A DNA stretch of 64,000 nucleotides. Source: VRUE01 sp963698085. GTDB taxonomy: Bacteria; Actinomycetota; Thermoleophilia; Solirubrobacterales; 70-9. Each line of letters opens with the position of its first letter. The first letter of the stretch is position 1. The translations under genes and the position numbers were made by a program. Below the pieces are notes generated by a model. That model did not search any database and was not told the DNA's origin. It was given only the letters and a program-made list of their open reading frames with translations. Positions 42,825-51,743 of the stretch are shown here, piece by piece. The stretch covers positions 2,170,001-2,234,000 of the forward strand of contig OY969122.1 in NCBI GenBank assembly GCA_963698085.1, in the 5' to 3' direction.

Positions 42825-43616
42825 ATGATGGGCCGCCTGCCGATAGCGAAGATGCTTGCCGCCACGATCGTGCTGACCGTGGTGATTTCCGCGGTGATGC
42901 TGCCGATCAACTGGAATGGCCAGGGTGCCTCGACGGCGGCGCCGAAGATCGACACGCTGCTCGACGTGATGATCGTCCTCTCGGCCTTCGTCTTCGCGCT
43001 GGTGATGGTGATGCTCTTCTACGCGCTGTGGAAATTCAAAGCCAAGCCGGGCGACGAATCCGACGGTGAGCCGATCCACGGCAACACGCGGCTCGAGGTC
43101 GCCTGGACGCTGATCCCGACGATCATCGTCCTCTTCGGCGCCGGCTACAGCTGGGCCGTCCTCAACGACATCGAAAAGCCAGCCGACAACCCGATCACGG
43201 TCGATGTCTTCGCGCAGCAGTTCGCCTGGAGCTTCGGCTACCCGGGCAAGGACATGGCCTACTCGGAGGGGGAGCTGCACGTCCCGCTCGACCGTCAGGT
43301 CCAGTTCAAAATGCACGCCCTCGACGTCCTCCACTCCTTCTGGGTGCCCGAGTGGCGGATCAAGAAAGACGCCGTGCCCGGGATCACGACGACCGCGACC
43401 GTGACGCCGGACAAGCCGGGCACCTACCAGCTCATCTGCACCGAGCTCTGCGGCTTTGGCCACGCAGCGATGCGAGCTGAGGTCGTGGTCGAGCCGCCGG
43501 CGGAGTTCCGCAAATGGGTCGAGGGGCTGAAAGAGACGATCCCACAGCCCTACCTCGAGACGATCAAATCGGACACCGAAACCAACCCGTTGCCGGTCGG
43601 GCCCGGCGGGGCGTAA
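42825..43616 (+). CDS. ctaC: Cytochrome c oxidase subunit II, canonical
   Basis: Two N-terminal helices, then the cupredoxin domain with an intact CuA site: DVLHSFWVPEW (His) and CTELCGFGHAAM (Cys, Glu, Cys, His, Met). TLIPTIIVLF and QQFAWSFGYPG are family-typical. 263 aa, no fused cytochrome c. TAGAAT lies 12 nt before the ATG, and its TAG is the stop of the glycosyltransferase gene. First gene of ctaC-ctaD-usp-ctaE. Confidence 0.95.
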   Translation: MMGRLPIAKMLAATIVLTVVISAVMLPINWNGQGASTAAPKIDTLLDVMIVLSAFVFALVMVMLFYALWKFKAKPGDESDGEPIHGNTRLEVAWTLIPTIIVLFGAGYSWAVLNDIEKPADNPITVDVFAQQFAWSFGYPGKDMAYSEGELHVPLDRQVQFKMHALDVLHSFWVPEWRIKKDAVPGITTTATVTPDKPGTYQLICTELCGFGHAAMRAEVVVEPPAEFRKWVEGLKETIPQPYLETIKSDTETNPLPVGPGGA

Positions 43617-43637
43617 AGGCATAATGGAGGGGATCTG

Positions 43638-45542
43638 ATGGCTGCCGCGATCAAGCAACCAGGCTGGATTCGAGGCCTGCTGGGAGCCGTGCTTGCGGCC
43701 GCGTTTGGCTTCGGACTCGTGATCGTGCTGCGCGAGATCTCCGGCCTGCCCGCCTTCCAGACCGAGCAGACCGGCTATCCGCACATCGTCGTGCCGCTGC
43801 TCACCGGACCGCTCGGCTTCCTGGCGGGCTTTGGCTGCTTCGACTACTGGCTGCGCTGGGCGGCCGGCATGCCGACGATCCCCGACGATCACTCCCAGCA
43901 CGGCGCCACGAGCTGGCGCGACTACTTCCGCTTCAACACCGATCACAAGGTGATCGGCATCCAGTACATCGTCACGACCTTCTTCTTCTTCTTCGTGGGC
44001 GGCCTGCTGGCGATGCTGATCCGCGCCGAGCTGGCTCAGCCGGGTGCACAGATCGTCGACGCCTCGACCTTTAACGGCCTCTTCTCCACGCACGCGGTGC
44101 TGATGATCTTCGTCTTCGTCATCCCGGTCTTCGCCGGCATCGCCAATTACGTGCTTCCGCTGATGATCGGCGCGCCCGACATGGCTTTCCCGCGGCTGAA
44201 CGCGCTCAGCTTCTGGATGCTGCCGCTGGCGGGGCTGCTCTTCATCGGTAGTTACCTTGCGCCCGGCGGCGCCTTCGACGCCGGTTGGACCGGCTACGCA
44301 CCACTCTCGACCGGCGCGCCCTTAGGCCAGTCGTTCTTCAACTTAGGCGTGCAGTTCGCGGGGGCGTCGTCGATAGCCACTGCGCTCAATTTCTTAGTCA
44401 CGATCATCACCATGCGTGCGCCCGGAATGACCTTCTGGCGCATGCCGTTGTTGGTCTGGGCCAACCTCTCGACCTCGCTGCTAGTCGTCGCCGCGACGCC
44501 CTTCATCGCCGGCGCCCAGTTCATGGTTCTCTTTGACCGTGCCCTCGGCACCCAGTTCTTCGAGCCGCTGGGCGGCGGCGACGTGATCAGCTACCAGCAC
44601 ATCTTTTGGTTCTACTCGCACCCGGCCGTCTACATCATGATGCTGCCCGGGTTCGGGATCATCTCCGAGGTCATCTCGACCCACGCCCGCAAACCGATCT
44701 TCGGCTACCGGTTGATGGCCCTGGCCTTGATCGGGATCGTCGTGCTCAGCTACTCGGTCTGGGCACACCACATGTTTGTCGCCGGCATGTTCAGCTGGCT
44801 GCGGGTGCCGATGATGATCACGACGCTGCTGATCGCCGTGCCGACCGGGATCAAGATCTTCTCCTGGCTGGGGACGCTCTACTTCGGCAAGATCCATACC
44901 TACTCGACCGCGATGCTGTTCTCGCTGGCGTTCATCGTCACCTTCACGATCGGCGGCATCAGCGGGGTCATGCTCGGCATGGTGCCGATCGACATCCACG
45001 TCTCCGACACCTACTTCATCGTCGCCCACATTCACTTCGTGCTCTTCGGCGGCTCGGTCTTCACGATCTTCGCCGGCATTTACCACTGGTTCCCGAAGAT
45101 GACGGGGCGGATGTATGACGAGAAACTCGGCCGCGTCCACTTCTGGGGCACGGTTATCGGCACCTGGGGGACGTTCATCCCGATGCACTGGGTGGGGATG
45201 GACGGGATGCCGCGACGCGTCGCCGACTACGCCGAGCAGTTCGGCAACTGGAACCTGCTGATCAGTGTCTTCGCCTTCATGCTCGGCGCCTGCCAGTTGG
45301 TCTTCCTCTACAACATGGTCGTCAGCTGGCGCTACGGACCGCGCGCCGAGGGCAACCCCTGGCGGGCGAAGACGATCGAGTGGCAGGTCTCCTCGCCGCC
45401 GCCGATCTTCAACTTCGACGAGATCCCGCGGGTGGTTGGTGGGCCATACGAGTTCGGCGTCCCCGGCGCCCGCCACGCGATCATGGCCGGTGACGGCGAT
45501 GAGGCGGCCAAACCAAAGCCGACCGTGGTGAGCCAGGCGTGA
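43638..45542 (+). CDS. ctaD: Cytochrome c oxidase subunit I, canonical aa3-type
   Basis: Catalytic subunit of the proton-pumping terminal oxidase. All six metal-binding histidines are present: STHAVLMIF (heme a), SHPAVYIMMLP (CuB His and cross-linked Tyr), WAHHMFVAGM (two CuB His), and VAHIHFVLFGG (heme a3 and heme a). IGAPDMAFPRLN carries the D-pathway Asp. 634 aa with about 14 predicted helices, so longer than the 12-helix core. It is 21 nt after ctaC and overlaps the next gene by 4 nt (GTGA). Confidence 0.96.
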   Translation: MAAAIKQPGWIRGLLGAVLAAAFGFGLVIVLREISGLPAFQTEQTGYPHIVVPLLTGPLGFLAGFGCFDYWLRWAAGMPTIPDDHSQHGATSWRDYFRFNTDHKVIGIQYIVTTFFFFFVGGLLAMLIRAELAQPGAQIVDASTFNGLFSTHAVLMIFVFVIPVFAGIANYVLPLMIGAPDMAFPRLNALSFWMLPLAGLLFIGSYLAPGGAFDAGWTGYAPLSTGAPLGQSFFNLGVQFAGASSIATALNFLVTIITMRAPGMTFWRMPLLVWANLSTSLLVVAATPFIAGAQFMVLFDRALGTQFFEPLGGGDVISYQHIFWFYSHPAVYIMMLPGFGIISEVISTHARKPIFGYRLMALALIGIVVLSYSVWAHHMFVAGMFSWLRVPMMITTLLIAVPTGIKIFSWLGTLYFGKIHTYSTAMLFSLAFIVTFTIGGISGVMLGMVPIDIHVSDTYFIVAHIHFVLFGGSVFTIFAGIYHWFPKMTGRMYDEKLGRVHFWGTVIGTWGTFIPMHWVGMDGMPRRVADYAEQFGNWNLLISVFAFMLGACQLVFLYNMVVSWRYGPRAEGNPWRAKTIEWQVSSPPPIFNFDEIPRVVGGPYEFGVPGARHAIMAGDGDEAAKPKPTVVSQA

Positions 45543-46417
45543 GCGACGAGACCCCCCAGGTCCAGCCGCTGCTGGTCTTCCTCAACGAGGTCGCCGGCGG
45601 TCGCAAGCTGTTGCAGGCGGTCGCCGAGCGGGCCGAGAAGGTGCCGTTCGTCGCCGTCGCCGCGCCGCAGAACCAACCCGCCGTCGGCCAGCTGATCGAT
45701 GCCGGCGAGCTGCGGGACGCGGCCCGCGCCCGGGTCGAGGTGACGATGTCGATCCTCTCCGAGTACGGGATCGACTCGGTTGGCGAGGTAATGGATCGCG
45801 ACCCGGCGCTGGCGCTCGACGACGCGGTGCGCGCCCACGAACCCGGCGAGCTCCTTCTCTCCTGCCGTCATGGGACGCGCTTCGGCATCACCCGCAAGGA
45901 CCTCGTCGAGTGGGCAAAGAACCGCTTCGAACCTGACGTGGCGGTGACGCACATCCCGGTACGCGTCCAGGATGACTCGATCAGCTGGGAGAAAAGCCAC
46001 ACGCTCGTCGTCGCCACCCAGACCGTCGCTGCACCCGACCTGGTGAGGAGATTGAAGGAGCGTGCCGCCGGGCACCCACATCGCTACACGATCATCTGCC
46101 CGCGTGCCGAGGACGTCTCCGAGGCGGAGATCGTCGGTGATCTCGCCTCGACGCTCGCCGAGCTCTACCGTGCCGACGTCGACGCGACCGGCCAGCCGAT
46201 GAGCCCCGACCCCTTCCACGCCGTTCAGAACGCGATCGAGCACTACCGGGTCGACGAGGTGCTGATCTCGACTTTCGCCGGCGAGAACTCGCGCTGGCTC
46301 GACGAGGACCTGATCGGCCGCACCCGCGAGATCACCGACAAGCAGGTTGAGCACCTCGAGGTGGGCCGGCCCGCCGAGACCGTCGCCGCCGCGGTAGCAG
46401 AGGGAGAGGAGTCCTAA
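45539..46417 (+). CDS. USP-like two-domain protein in the oxidase operon
   Basis: 292 aa, soluble. Two alpha/beta halves: LLVFLNEVAGGRKLLQAVAE (residues about 10-140) and TLVVATQTVAAPDLVRRLKE (about 155-280), each ending in a stretch such as VDEVLISTFAGENSRWLDEDL, which is similar to universal-stress-protein folds. No clear ATP motif (GxxGSxxS) is seen. It lies between ctaD and ctaE with 4-nt and 1-nt overlaps, so it is made with the oxidase. The second half resembles the protein at 47062. Role unknown; regulation or assembly are possible. Confidence 0.7.
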   Translation: MSDETPQVQPLLVFLNEVAGGRKLLQAVAERAEKVPFVAVAAPQNQPAVGQLIDAGELRDAARARVEVTMSILSEYGIDSVGEVMDRDPALALDDAVRAHEPGELLLSCRHGTRFGITRKDLVEWAKNRFEPDVAVTHIPVRVQDDSISWEKSHTLVVATQTVAAPDLVRRLKERAAGHPHRYTIICPRAEDVSEAEIVGDLASTLAELYRADVDATGQPMSPDPFHAVQNAIEHYRVDEVLISTFAGENSRWLDEDLIGRTREITDKQVEHLEVGRPAETVAAAVAEGEES

Positions 46418-47040
46418 TGGAGAGCGCCACCGTCGCACTCGGCCACTCCCACGAGGAGCACCACGGGCCGCCCGAGGCCAATCAGAGTTCGCGGATCGAC
46501 CGGCAGACGCTGGGGATCCTGCTCTTCATCGTCTCCGAGATCATGCTTTTCGGCGCCTTCTTCGCCTCCTACTTCTTCCTCCGCGTCGTTGTCGACCCGC
46601 CGAGCTGGCCACCGGAGCCATTCGAGTTGCCGGTCGCCGTCGCCGGCATCAACACGGCGATCCTCGTCTCCTCCAGCTTCACGATCCACTACGCGCTGGA
46701 GTCGATCCGCCGCGGCAACCGCAAAGGCCTCAAACTCGGCCTGGTGCTGACCTGGATGCTCGGCGCCACCTTCCTCTTCATCCAGCTCAACGAGTACGCC
46801 CACATCGGCTTCAGCGCCCGCGACCTCGGCTTCGGCTCGATCTTCTACGGCCTCACCGGCCTGCACGGCGCCCACGTCTTCGTCGGTCTGCTGCTGCTCA
46901 GCTTCGCCACGATCCGCGCCTTCCGCGGCCACTTCGGGCCCAAGGCCGAGGACCACCTCGGCGTCGAGGTACCGGGCATTTACTGGCACTTCGTAGACGT
47001 GATGTGGATCATCGTCTACACCTCGGTTTACATCCTCTGA
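46417..47040 (+). CDS. ctaE: Cytochrome c oxidase subunit III
   Basis: 207 aa, five predicted helices, the short bacterial form. LGILLFIVSEIMLFGAFFAS, FTIHYALESIRRGN, the carboxylate-containing QLNEYAHIGFSARD, and GLHGAHVFVGLLLLSF with IYWHFVDVMWIIVYT are all family signatures. The ATG overlaps the upstream TAA (TAATG). Completes the canonical ctaC-ctaD-ctaE set. Confidence 0.95.
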   Translation: MESATVALGHSHEEHHGPPEANQSSRIDRQTLGILLFIVSEIMLFGAFFASYFFLRVVVDPPSWPPEPFELPVAVAGINTAILVSSSFTIHYALESIRRGNRKGLKLGLVLTWMLGATFLFIQLNEYAHIGFSARDLGFGSIFYGLTGLHGAHVFVGLLLLSFATIRAFRGHFGPKAEDHLGVEVPGIYWHFVDVMWIIVYTSVYIL

Positions 47041-47061
47041 TTCCGCGGTAAAACTTGGGGT

Positions 47062-47715
47062 ATGCACAATCCCCTCAGATCCGAGGCTGACGCTTTTCGG
47101 TGGGTGGTTGTGATCGGGATTGCGGCGGTGTCGGTGATCCTGCTGGCGCTGCTGATCAGGCCTGTTGTCGGGGCTGTCTGGGCGGCGCTGCTGGTGGGGT
47201 TTGGCGCCGGTATGACCTATCGAAGCTCGCGCGGCTCGCTTCCGCGCAGCGTCGAGCTGACCCGTGGCGGCGATGGCAAGCACAGGCTGCTGGTCGTCGC
47301 CAACGAGACCGTGGGGGGCGAGGCGTTGCGGGAGGAGATTCGCAATCGCTGCCGCGACCGCGACTGCGAGATCCTGGTCGTGACGCCCGCCCTCGCCGTC
47401 TCGCGGGCGGAGCACTGGGCATCCGACGTCGACGAAGCGATGGAGATTGCGCGGCAACGGATGGAGCTCTCGCTGATCGAGATCAAGCAGCTGGGACTGA
47501 AGGCGAGGGGGGAGGTCGGCGACTCCGATCCGAACGTCGCGATCGAGGACGCACTGCGCGTCTTCCCCGCCGACGAGATCGTGATCTCGACCCATCCGCC
47601 GCAGCGCTCGCGCTGGCTCGAGCACGGCGTGGTCGAGCGGGCTTCGCGTGAGATCGACCTCCCGATCACCCACGTCGTCGTCGATCTCGACGCCGAGCAC
47701 GTCAGCCAGAATTGA
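47062..47715 (+). CDS. Membrane-anchored USP-like protein
   Basis: 217 aa. Two N-terminal helices (VVVIGIAAVSVILLALLI and VGAVWAALLVGFGAG) precede a cytoplasmic alpha/beta domain with HRLLVVANETVGGEALREEI, DCEILVVTPAL and FPADEIVISTHPPQRSRWLEHG. The last block parallels VDEVLISTFAGENSRWLDEDL in the protein at 45539, so both share a domain. It follows ctaE by 21 nt. It may tether a signalling or assembly function to the oxidase. Confidence 0.65.
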   Translation: MHNPLRSEADAFRWVVVIGIAAVSVILLALLIRPVVGAVWAALLVGFGAGMTYRSSRGSLPRSVELTRGGDGKHRLLVVANETVGGEALREEIRNRCRDRDCEILVVTPALAVSRAEHWASDVDEAMEIARQRMELSLIEIKQLGLKARGEVGDSDPNVAIEDALRVFPADEIVISTHPPQRSRWLEHGVVERASREIDLPITHVVVDLDAEHVSQN

Positions 47716-47784
47716 CGAAACGGTCGCGAAGAATTCACATTTAGCGCGCCATCTGTGAAATCTTTTGTCTTAGGGTCTGTCATC

Positions 47785-48081
47785 ATGGAGGCGATGACGG
47801 CAAGGCAGGACTGGAGCGACGATCGCATCGACGGGCTGGAGCGGAAGGTGGACGAAGGCTTCCGCCACGTCGACCAGCGCTTCGAGCAGGTCGACAAGCG
47901 TTTCGAGGAAGTAGGCCAGCGGCTGGGGCGGGTGGAGAAGCAGATGGACGATATGCGGACGGAAATGAACGAAGGGTTCAAACACCTGGGTGAACGCCTC
48001 GACATCTTCCAGCACACCCTGGTTCTTTTCTCCGGTGGCCTCGTCGTGGCCTTGATCGGCCTGGTTGCGATTCAGCTCTGA
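47785..48081 (+). CDS. Coiled-coil protein with C-terminal membrane helix
   Basis: 98 aa from ATG 47785 (MEAMTARQDWSDDRIDGL). Heptads built on VDQRFEQ/VDKRFEE/VGQRLGR/VEKQMDD run to residue ~75, followed by a helix VLFSGGLVVALIGLVAIQL. The N-terminus (W-S/T-DDR-I/L-D) and layout match the protein at 58364-58951, so they are paralogues. Lower GC than the surroundings. The 3' end overlaps ctaA on the other strand by 10 nt. Function unknown. Confidence 0.65.
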   Translation: MEAMTARQDWSDDRIDGLERKVDEGFRHVDQRFEQVDKRFEEVGQRLGRVEKQMDDMRTEMNEGFKHLGERLDIFQHTLVLFSGGLVVALIGLVAIQL

Positions 48082-49055
48082 GTAAGTGCGGGAGTGGGTT
48101 GATCCCGGGACAAGTCCGTCCCGTTGGCTGCGGTCTCAGGCTGTCTCGGCACGAGTCTGCCTGCCGTCGCGACGGCCCACAGCATCGCCAGCCAGGTAAG
48201 GGTGGCTAGGGCGACGTGGAGCCAGACGATCTCGCTGGGCAGCTCGAGTGCCCACTGGATGCCTCCCACGAGGCCTTGTAGGCCCAGCAGACCGATGACG
48301 GCGGTCAAGGGCCGCAGAGCCCGTCTGTCGCCGCCAGGGCGGCGCAGGAGGAGCCATACCGCGATCGCCGCGAGGCCGAAGGCCGCGGCGATCGCCGAGT
48401 GGCGCTGCACCATCCACTCCAGCGTGCCGGTGCCCTCGAAGTCGAAGCGGTGAACCAGCTCTCCTTCGTGGGCGCCGGCGTGGGGGCCGGACCCGGTGGC
48501 GATCGTGCCGGCGATGATCGTCAGCTGACCGAACGGGATCAGCGCCCGCACCGCCCAGACTCCGAGCCGGTCGCTGGAGAAGCGCCGCTCGCCGTGCTCG
48601 TAGCGGGCCATCCAGGCGAGCGCGAAGGCGGCGTCGAGCAGCAGCATCGAGAGGATGAAGTGACCCATCACCAGGCCGGGCGCGAGGTGGTATTTGACGA
48701 CGAGCGCACCGAGGATCGCCTGGCAGACGACGCCGATTGGAAGCAGGGCGCCGAAGAAGGCGAGGTGCCAGCGAAAGGGCCGGCGGAACCAGGCAAGGAC
48801 GCTGGCGGCGATCACGGCGAGGCCGACGAAGCCGGTGAGCAGGCGGTTGCCGTACTCGATCACCGCGTGCGTGTCGAGTGGGGGCACGGTGCCGCCGTAG
48901 CATTTGGGCCAGTCCGGGCAGCCGAGGCCCGAGCCAGTAAGGCGAACCGCTGCCCCGGTCAGCACGATCAGCGCCAGGGCGGCGAGGGCGACGAGGGTGA
49001 CCTGGGCGTAGCGCCGCGGCGAGATGTCGAGGCGCTCTTCGAGGCGGGTCCGCAT
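48072..49055 (-). CDS. ctaA: Heme A synthase (COX15/CtaA)
   Basis: Oxidises the heme O methyl group to the formyl of heme A. 327 aa with eight helices. The signature VRLTGSGLGCPDWPKCYGG gives the loop Cys pair. EYGNRLLTGF, MGHFILSMLLLDAAF, QRHSAIAAAF and WLHVALATLTWL carry the heme-binding His. It supplies heme A for ctaD; the partner ctaB is at 50834. Confidence 0.95.
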   Translation of the reverse strand: MRTRLEERLDISPRRYAQVTLVALAALALIVLTGAAVRLTGSGLGCPDWPKCYGGTVPPLDTHAVIEYGNRLLTGFVGLAVIAASVLAWFRRPFRWHLAFFGALLPIGVVCQAILGALVVKYHLAPGLVMGHFILSMLLLDAAFALAWMARYEHGERRFSSDRLGVWAVRALIPFGQLTIIAGTIATGSGPHAGAHEGELVHRFDFEGTGTLEWMVQRHSAIAAAFGLAAIAVWLLLRRPGGDRRALRPLTAVIGLLGLQGLVGGIQWALELPSEIVWLHVALATLTWLAMLWAVATAGRLVPRQPETAANGTDLSRDQPTPALTQS

Positions 49056-49098
49056 GCTGCTCAGATGATGTCAGCGGCCGCGGTGCGGCCGCGGGCGC

Positions 49099-49800
49099 TC
49101 AACCGCTTTTGCTTTTGCCGTCGCCGGAGCTCTGCAGCAGGTACTGGACGAGGTCTTCGAGTTCTTTCGGCGTCAGCGTCTGTTTGTAGGTCGCCGGCAT
49201 CACGTTTGCCGGGAAGCCTTTGGCGATGACGGCGTTGGGGTCGACGATCGATTTGTCGATCATTGCCGCACTCTGGCCAGGAAGGACTTCGTCCAGGTTG
49301 GGACCGACGCTGCCGCCGGCTTCCGCCTCGGCCAGGGTGTGACAGCCGCCGCAGCCTTTGCTGGCGAAGACCTGGGCGCCGGGCCCGCCAGGGACGCTGG
49401 GCGGCGCTGCGCCGGGCACGCCCGCGTACATGCCGACGTAGGCGGCGACGTCCTCGAGATCCTGGCCGGTGACGATGTCGGCCGGCATCGAGGCGGCCGG
49501 GTTGTTGGTGCTCGGCCGCGGATTCTCGATCTGCGCCGCGGTGATTCCCTCGACCGTATCGCCGTCCTCACCGACGGCGCGTGCGGCGGCGAACGCGTCG
49601 TCGAGGTTGGGCCCGATCTGGGCGGTGGTGCCCGCCTGGGCCATCTCGTGGCAGACGCCGCATTTCTGGATGAAGAGCACGCGACCTCGCTCCTCGTCGC
49701 CCTTGCTCGTGCCACAACCGGAAGCAGCGACGGCGACCGCAGCGAACGCGGCGAGCACGAGAAGGGGGCGGATCGGGTTCGGTGGCTTGGGCATCGTCAT
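49099..49800 (-). CDS. Diheme c-type cytochrome lipoprotein
   Basis: 233 aa from ATG 49800. The N-terminal signal PLLVLAAFAAVAVAASG is followed by Cys, so it is probably lipid-anchored. Two cytochrome c domains: IQKCGVCHEMAQ with axial Met in NNPAASMPADIV, and SKGCGGCHTLAEA with Met in FPANVMPATYK. The pattern suits an electron carrier to the oxidase CuA site. It is next to ctaA on the same strand. Confidence 0.9.
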   Translation of the reverse strand: MTMPKPPNPIRPLLVLAAFAAVAVAASGCGTSKGDEERGRVLFIQKCGVCHEMAQAGTTAQIGPNLDDAFAAARAVGEDGDTVEGITAAQIENPRPSTNNPAASMPADIVTGQDLEDVAAYVGMYAGVPGAAPPSVPGGPGAQVFASKGCGGCHTLAEAEAGGSVGPNLDEVLPGQSAAMIDKSIVDPNAVIAKGFPANVMPATYKQTLTPKELEDLVQYLLQSSGDGKSKSG

Positions 49801-49926
49801 GCGGCGCGAAGCGCGCCGGAGTCTATAGATCGAGGCCGCTCCCAAGGCGGGTTACCGAGCCACGGTCGTCGGGTAGGCTTGAGGCGATTCTCACTAACCC
49901 GCGAGCCGCAAAGGAGAGGGACGAGA

Positions 49927-50328
49927 ATGCAGGTACGGGAGGGGATGTCGGACGTGGTTCTCACCGTCGGCCCGTCGCACACGCTGCGCGAAGCGGCGCA
50001 GATGATGGTCGATAAGGGCGTCGGCGCCGCGGTCGTTACCGACGACGAGCGGCCGGTGCCGTGCATAGTCACCGAGCGCGACATCCTCCATTCGCTGGGT
50101 AGCGGGCAGGACCCGGATGCTGAGCTCGTCCGCGACCACATGAGCGAGGGGGTTGTGGCGGCCGCGCCGGACTGGAGCCTCGAGCACGCCGCCTCGGAGA
50201 TGTCGACCCGGGGCATCCGGCACCTCGTCGTCTTCGACCAGGGAGACCTGGTCGGAATCCTCTCGATCCGCGACATCGTGCGGGTCTGGACGTCGACCGG
50301 CGCTACGTCAGGGATGTCGCCGGACTGA
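49927..50328 (+). CDS. CBS domain pair protein
   Basis: 133 aa from ATG 49927, preceded by GGAGAGGG (49914-49920). Two CBS domains: MQVREGMSDVVLTVGPSHTL with GVGAAVVTDDE, and VRDHMSEGVVAAAPDWSLEHA with GIRHLVVFDQGDLVGILSIRD (split). Stand-alone nucleotide-binding regulator type. It converges on the oxidase-like cluster, whose last gene ends at the next base. Confidence 0.88.
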   Translation: MQVREGMSDVVLTVGPSHTLREAAQMMVDKGVGAAVVTDDERPVPCIVTERDILHSLGSGQDPDAELVRDHMSEGVVAAAPDWSLEHAASEMSTRGIRHLVVFDQGDLVGILSIRDIVRVWTSTGATSGMSPD

Positions 50329-50619
50329 TCAGCCCTGCGGCGGGCTGATCGTTTCTACTGGCAGCACGGCTCCGCGCACCTTCTGCTTGCGTGGCAGCCG
50401 AAAGTAGTCGCGCCTGGCGCCGCGGATCATGCTGCGCAGGGCGAAGAGGAGGACGACGCAAGCGGCGATCGAGTAGATCCAGCCGCGGAACATGAAGCCC
50501 TCGGCGAAGATCCCGCAGACCGCCAGGGCGGCGGCAAAGGCGAAGAACACCGGCGCCCAGGAGGAGCGGGGCGGGTAGATCAACTCGCCGGGCTCGGGAA
50601 TGTTGCGGTGCTCGCTCAT
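50329..50619 (-). CDS. Subunit-IV-like small oxidase protein
   Basis: 96 aa. MSEHRNIPEPGELIYPPRSS is followed by two helices (SWAPVFFAFAAALAVCGIF and WIYSIAACVVLLFALRSMI) and a basic C-terminus. The PGELIYPPxxSWAP motif is typical of the actinobacterial cytochrome oxidase subunit IV (CtaF) class. Its ATG overlaps the family D micro-ORF stop by 1 nt (TGATG). Last gene of the minus-strand oxidase-like cluster. Confidence 0.8.
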   Translation of the reverse strand: MSEHRNIPEPGELIYPPRSSWAPVFFAFAAALAVCGIFAEGFMFRGWIYSIAACVVLLFALRSMIRGARRDYFRLPRKQKVRGAVLPVETISPPQG

Positions 50620-50687
50620 CACAAATATTCCCGCTTCGCTCCCGGCGCGAAGAACCAGAGATGCACGCTTGGTCGCTCCGCGCTCAT
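50619..50687 (-). repeat. Family D linker element/micro-ORF, copy 2
   Basis: 22-codon ORF (MSAERPSVHLWFFAPG, then AKREYL, stop). Its ATG overlaps the stop of the 37-aa gene before it (ATGA) and its TGA overlaps the ATG of the subunit-IV-like gene (TGATG). GCGGGAA lies 8-10 nt before that ATG as a ribosome site. DNA is almost identical to copy 3. Confidence 0.8.
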
Positions 50688-50797
50688 GAGGCGATGTAGA
50701 GCATGGCGGCGATGAAGCAGAGGGCGAAGACCCCGGCGGCGATGCCGCCGGCGAGTAGGCCCGCCGCCATGTTCCGTCTCGCGGTCTCGCGATCCAC
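50684..50797 (-). CDS. Very small membrane protein in the oxidase-like cluster
   Basis: 37 aa from GTG 50797: a charged N-terminus (MDRETARRNMAAG) and a single helix of Ala/Gly/Ile/Phe ending LYIAS. It overlaps micro-ORF copy 2 by 4 nt. It has the look of the minimal single-helix subunits of heme-copper oxidases, but no specific family is recognised. Confidence 0.6.
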   Translation of the reverse strand: MDRETARRNMAAGLLAGGIAAGVFALCFIAAMLYIAS

Positions 50798-50833
50798 GGC
50801 AGGATTTCTATCAGGCGGCCAGGGCGCCGGGAC

Positions 50834-51730
50834 CTAGACCAGCTGGTCCAGTGGCATTGCCAGGAAGAGCAGGGCGAGGTAGGCGAGCGAGAAGAGGTAA
50901 GTGCGCAGCGCCCAGCGGCGGTCGGCGCTGCGCAACAGGCGCACCGCGCAGTAGATGAAGCCGGCCCCCAGCGCCATCGAGGCGACCAGGTACTCGACCC
51001 CGAAGCCACCGGCGCAGAAGGGCAGCTGGGTCACCGCGTAGAGCAGGATCGTGTAGAGGAGGATCTGGCGGCGCGTCTCGTCCTCGCCGCGAACCACCGG
51101 CAGCATCGGCACGCCCGCCTTCGCGTACTCGTCCTTCATCAGCAGCGAGAGCGCCCAGAAGTGGGGCGGGGTCCAGAAGAAGACGATCGCGAAGAGGTAG
51201 AAGGCGGTGCCGCTGAGACCACCGGTGACCGCGGCCCAGGCGACCAGCGGCGGCACGGCGCCGGCCGCACCGCCGATGACGATGTTCTGCGGCGTCGTGC
51301 GCTTGAGCCAGAGCGTGTAGACAAAGACGTAGCCGAGCAGGCCGGAGAGCGAGAGCGCCGCCGCCAGCGGGTTGACCGTCAGCGAGAGTAAGACGAAGGA
51401 GGAGAGCCCGAGCAGGGCGCCAAAGCCGATCGCGGTCACGGGCGAGATGCGACCGCTGGCCACTGGGCGGCCGGCGGTACGAGCCATGGTGCGGTCGATG
51501 TCGCGGTCGATCGCGTGGTTGATCGCGCCGGCCCCGCCGGCCGAGAGGGCGCCGCCCAGGCAGGTGAGGAAGACCAGCCCCAACGAGGGGTCGCCGGCCA
51601 CGTACATCGTCGTCACCGTGGTGAAGAGCAGCAGCGACTGCACCTTCGGCTTGGTCAGCGTGACGAAATCACGCAGCAGCGAAGGCGCTGCGGGGCGCTG
51701 CGGGATGGCAGCCGTTTGAGCGCTGCTCAT
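50834..51730 (-). CDS. ctaB: Protoheme IX farnesyltransferase (heme O synthase)
   Basis: UbiA-family prenyltransferase, 298 aa, about nine helices. The Asp-rich motif NHAIDRDIDRTMARTAGRPV and the second motif MKDEYAKAGVPMLPV bind farnesyl diphosphate and Mg. Makes heme O, which CtaA turns into heme A. It is 13 nt after the subunit-I-like gene, yet its product is needed by the canonical oxidase about 5 kb away. Confidence 0.96.
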   Translation of the reverse strand: MSSAQTAAIPQRPAAPSLLRDFVTLTKPKVQSLLLFTTVTTMYVAGDPSLGLVFLTCLGGALSAGGAGAINHAIDRDIDRTMARTAGRPVASGRISPVTAIGFGALLGLSSFVLLSLTVNPLAAALSLSGLLGYVFVYTLWLKRTTPQNIVIGGAAGAVPPLVAWAAVTGGLSGTAFYLFAIVFFWTPPHFWALSLLMKDEYAKAGVPMLPVVRGEDETRRQILLYTILLYAVTQLPFCAGGFGVEYLVASMALGAGFIYCAVRLLRSADRRWALRTYLFSLAYLALLFLAMPLDQLV

Positions 51731-51743
51731 CGGATCACCGCGC

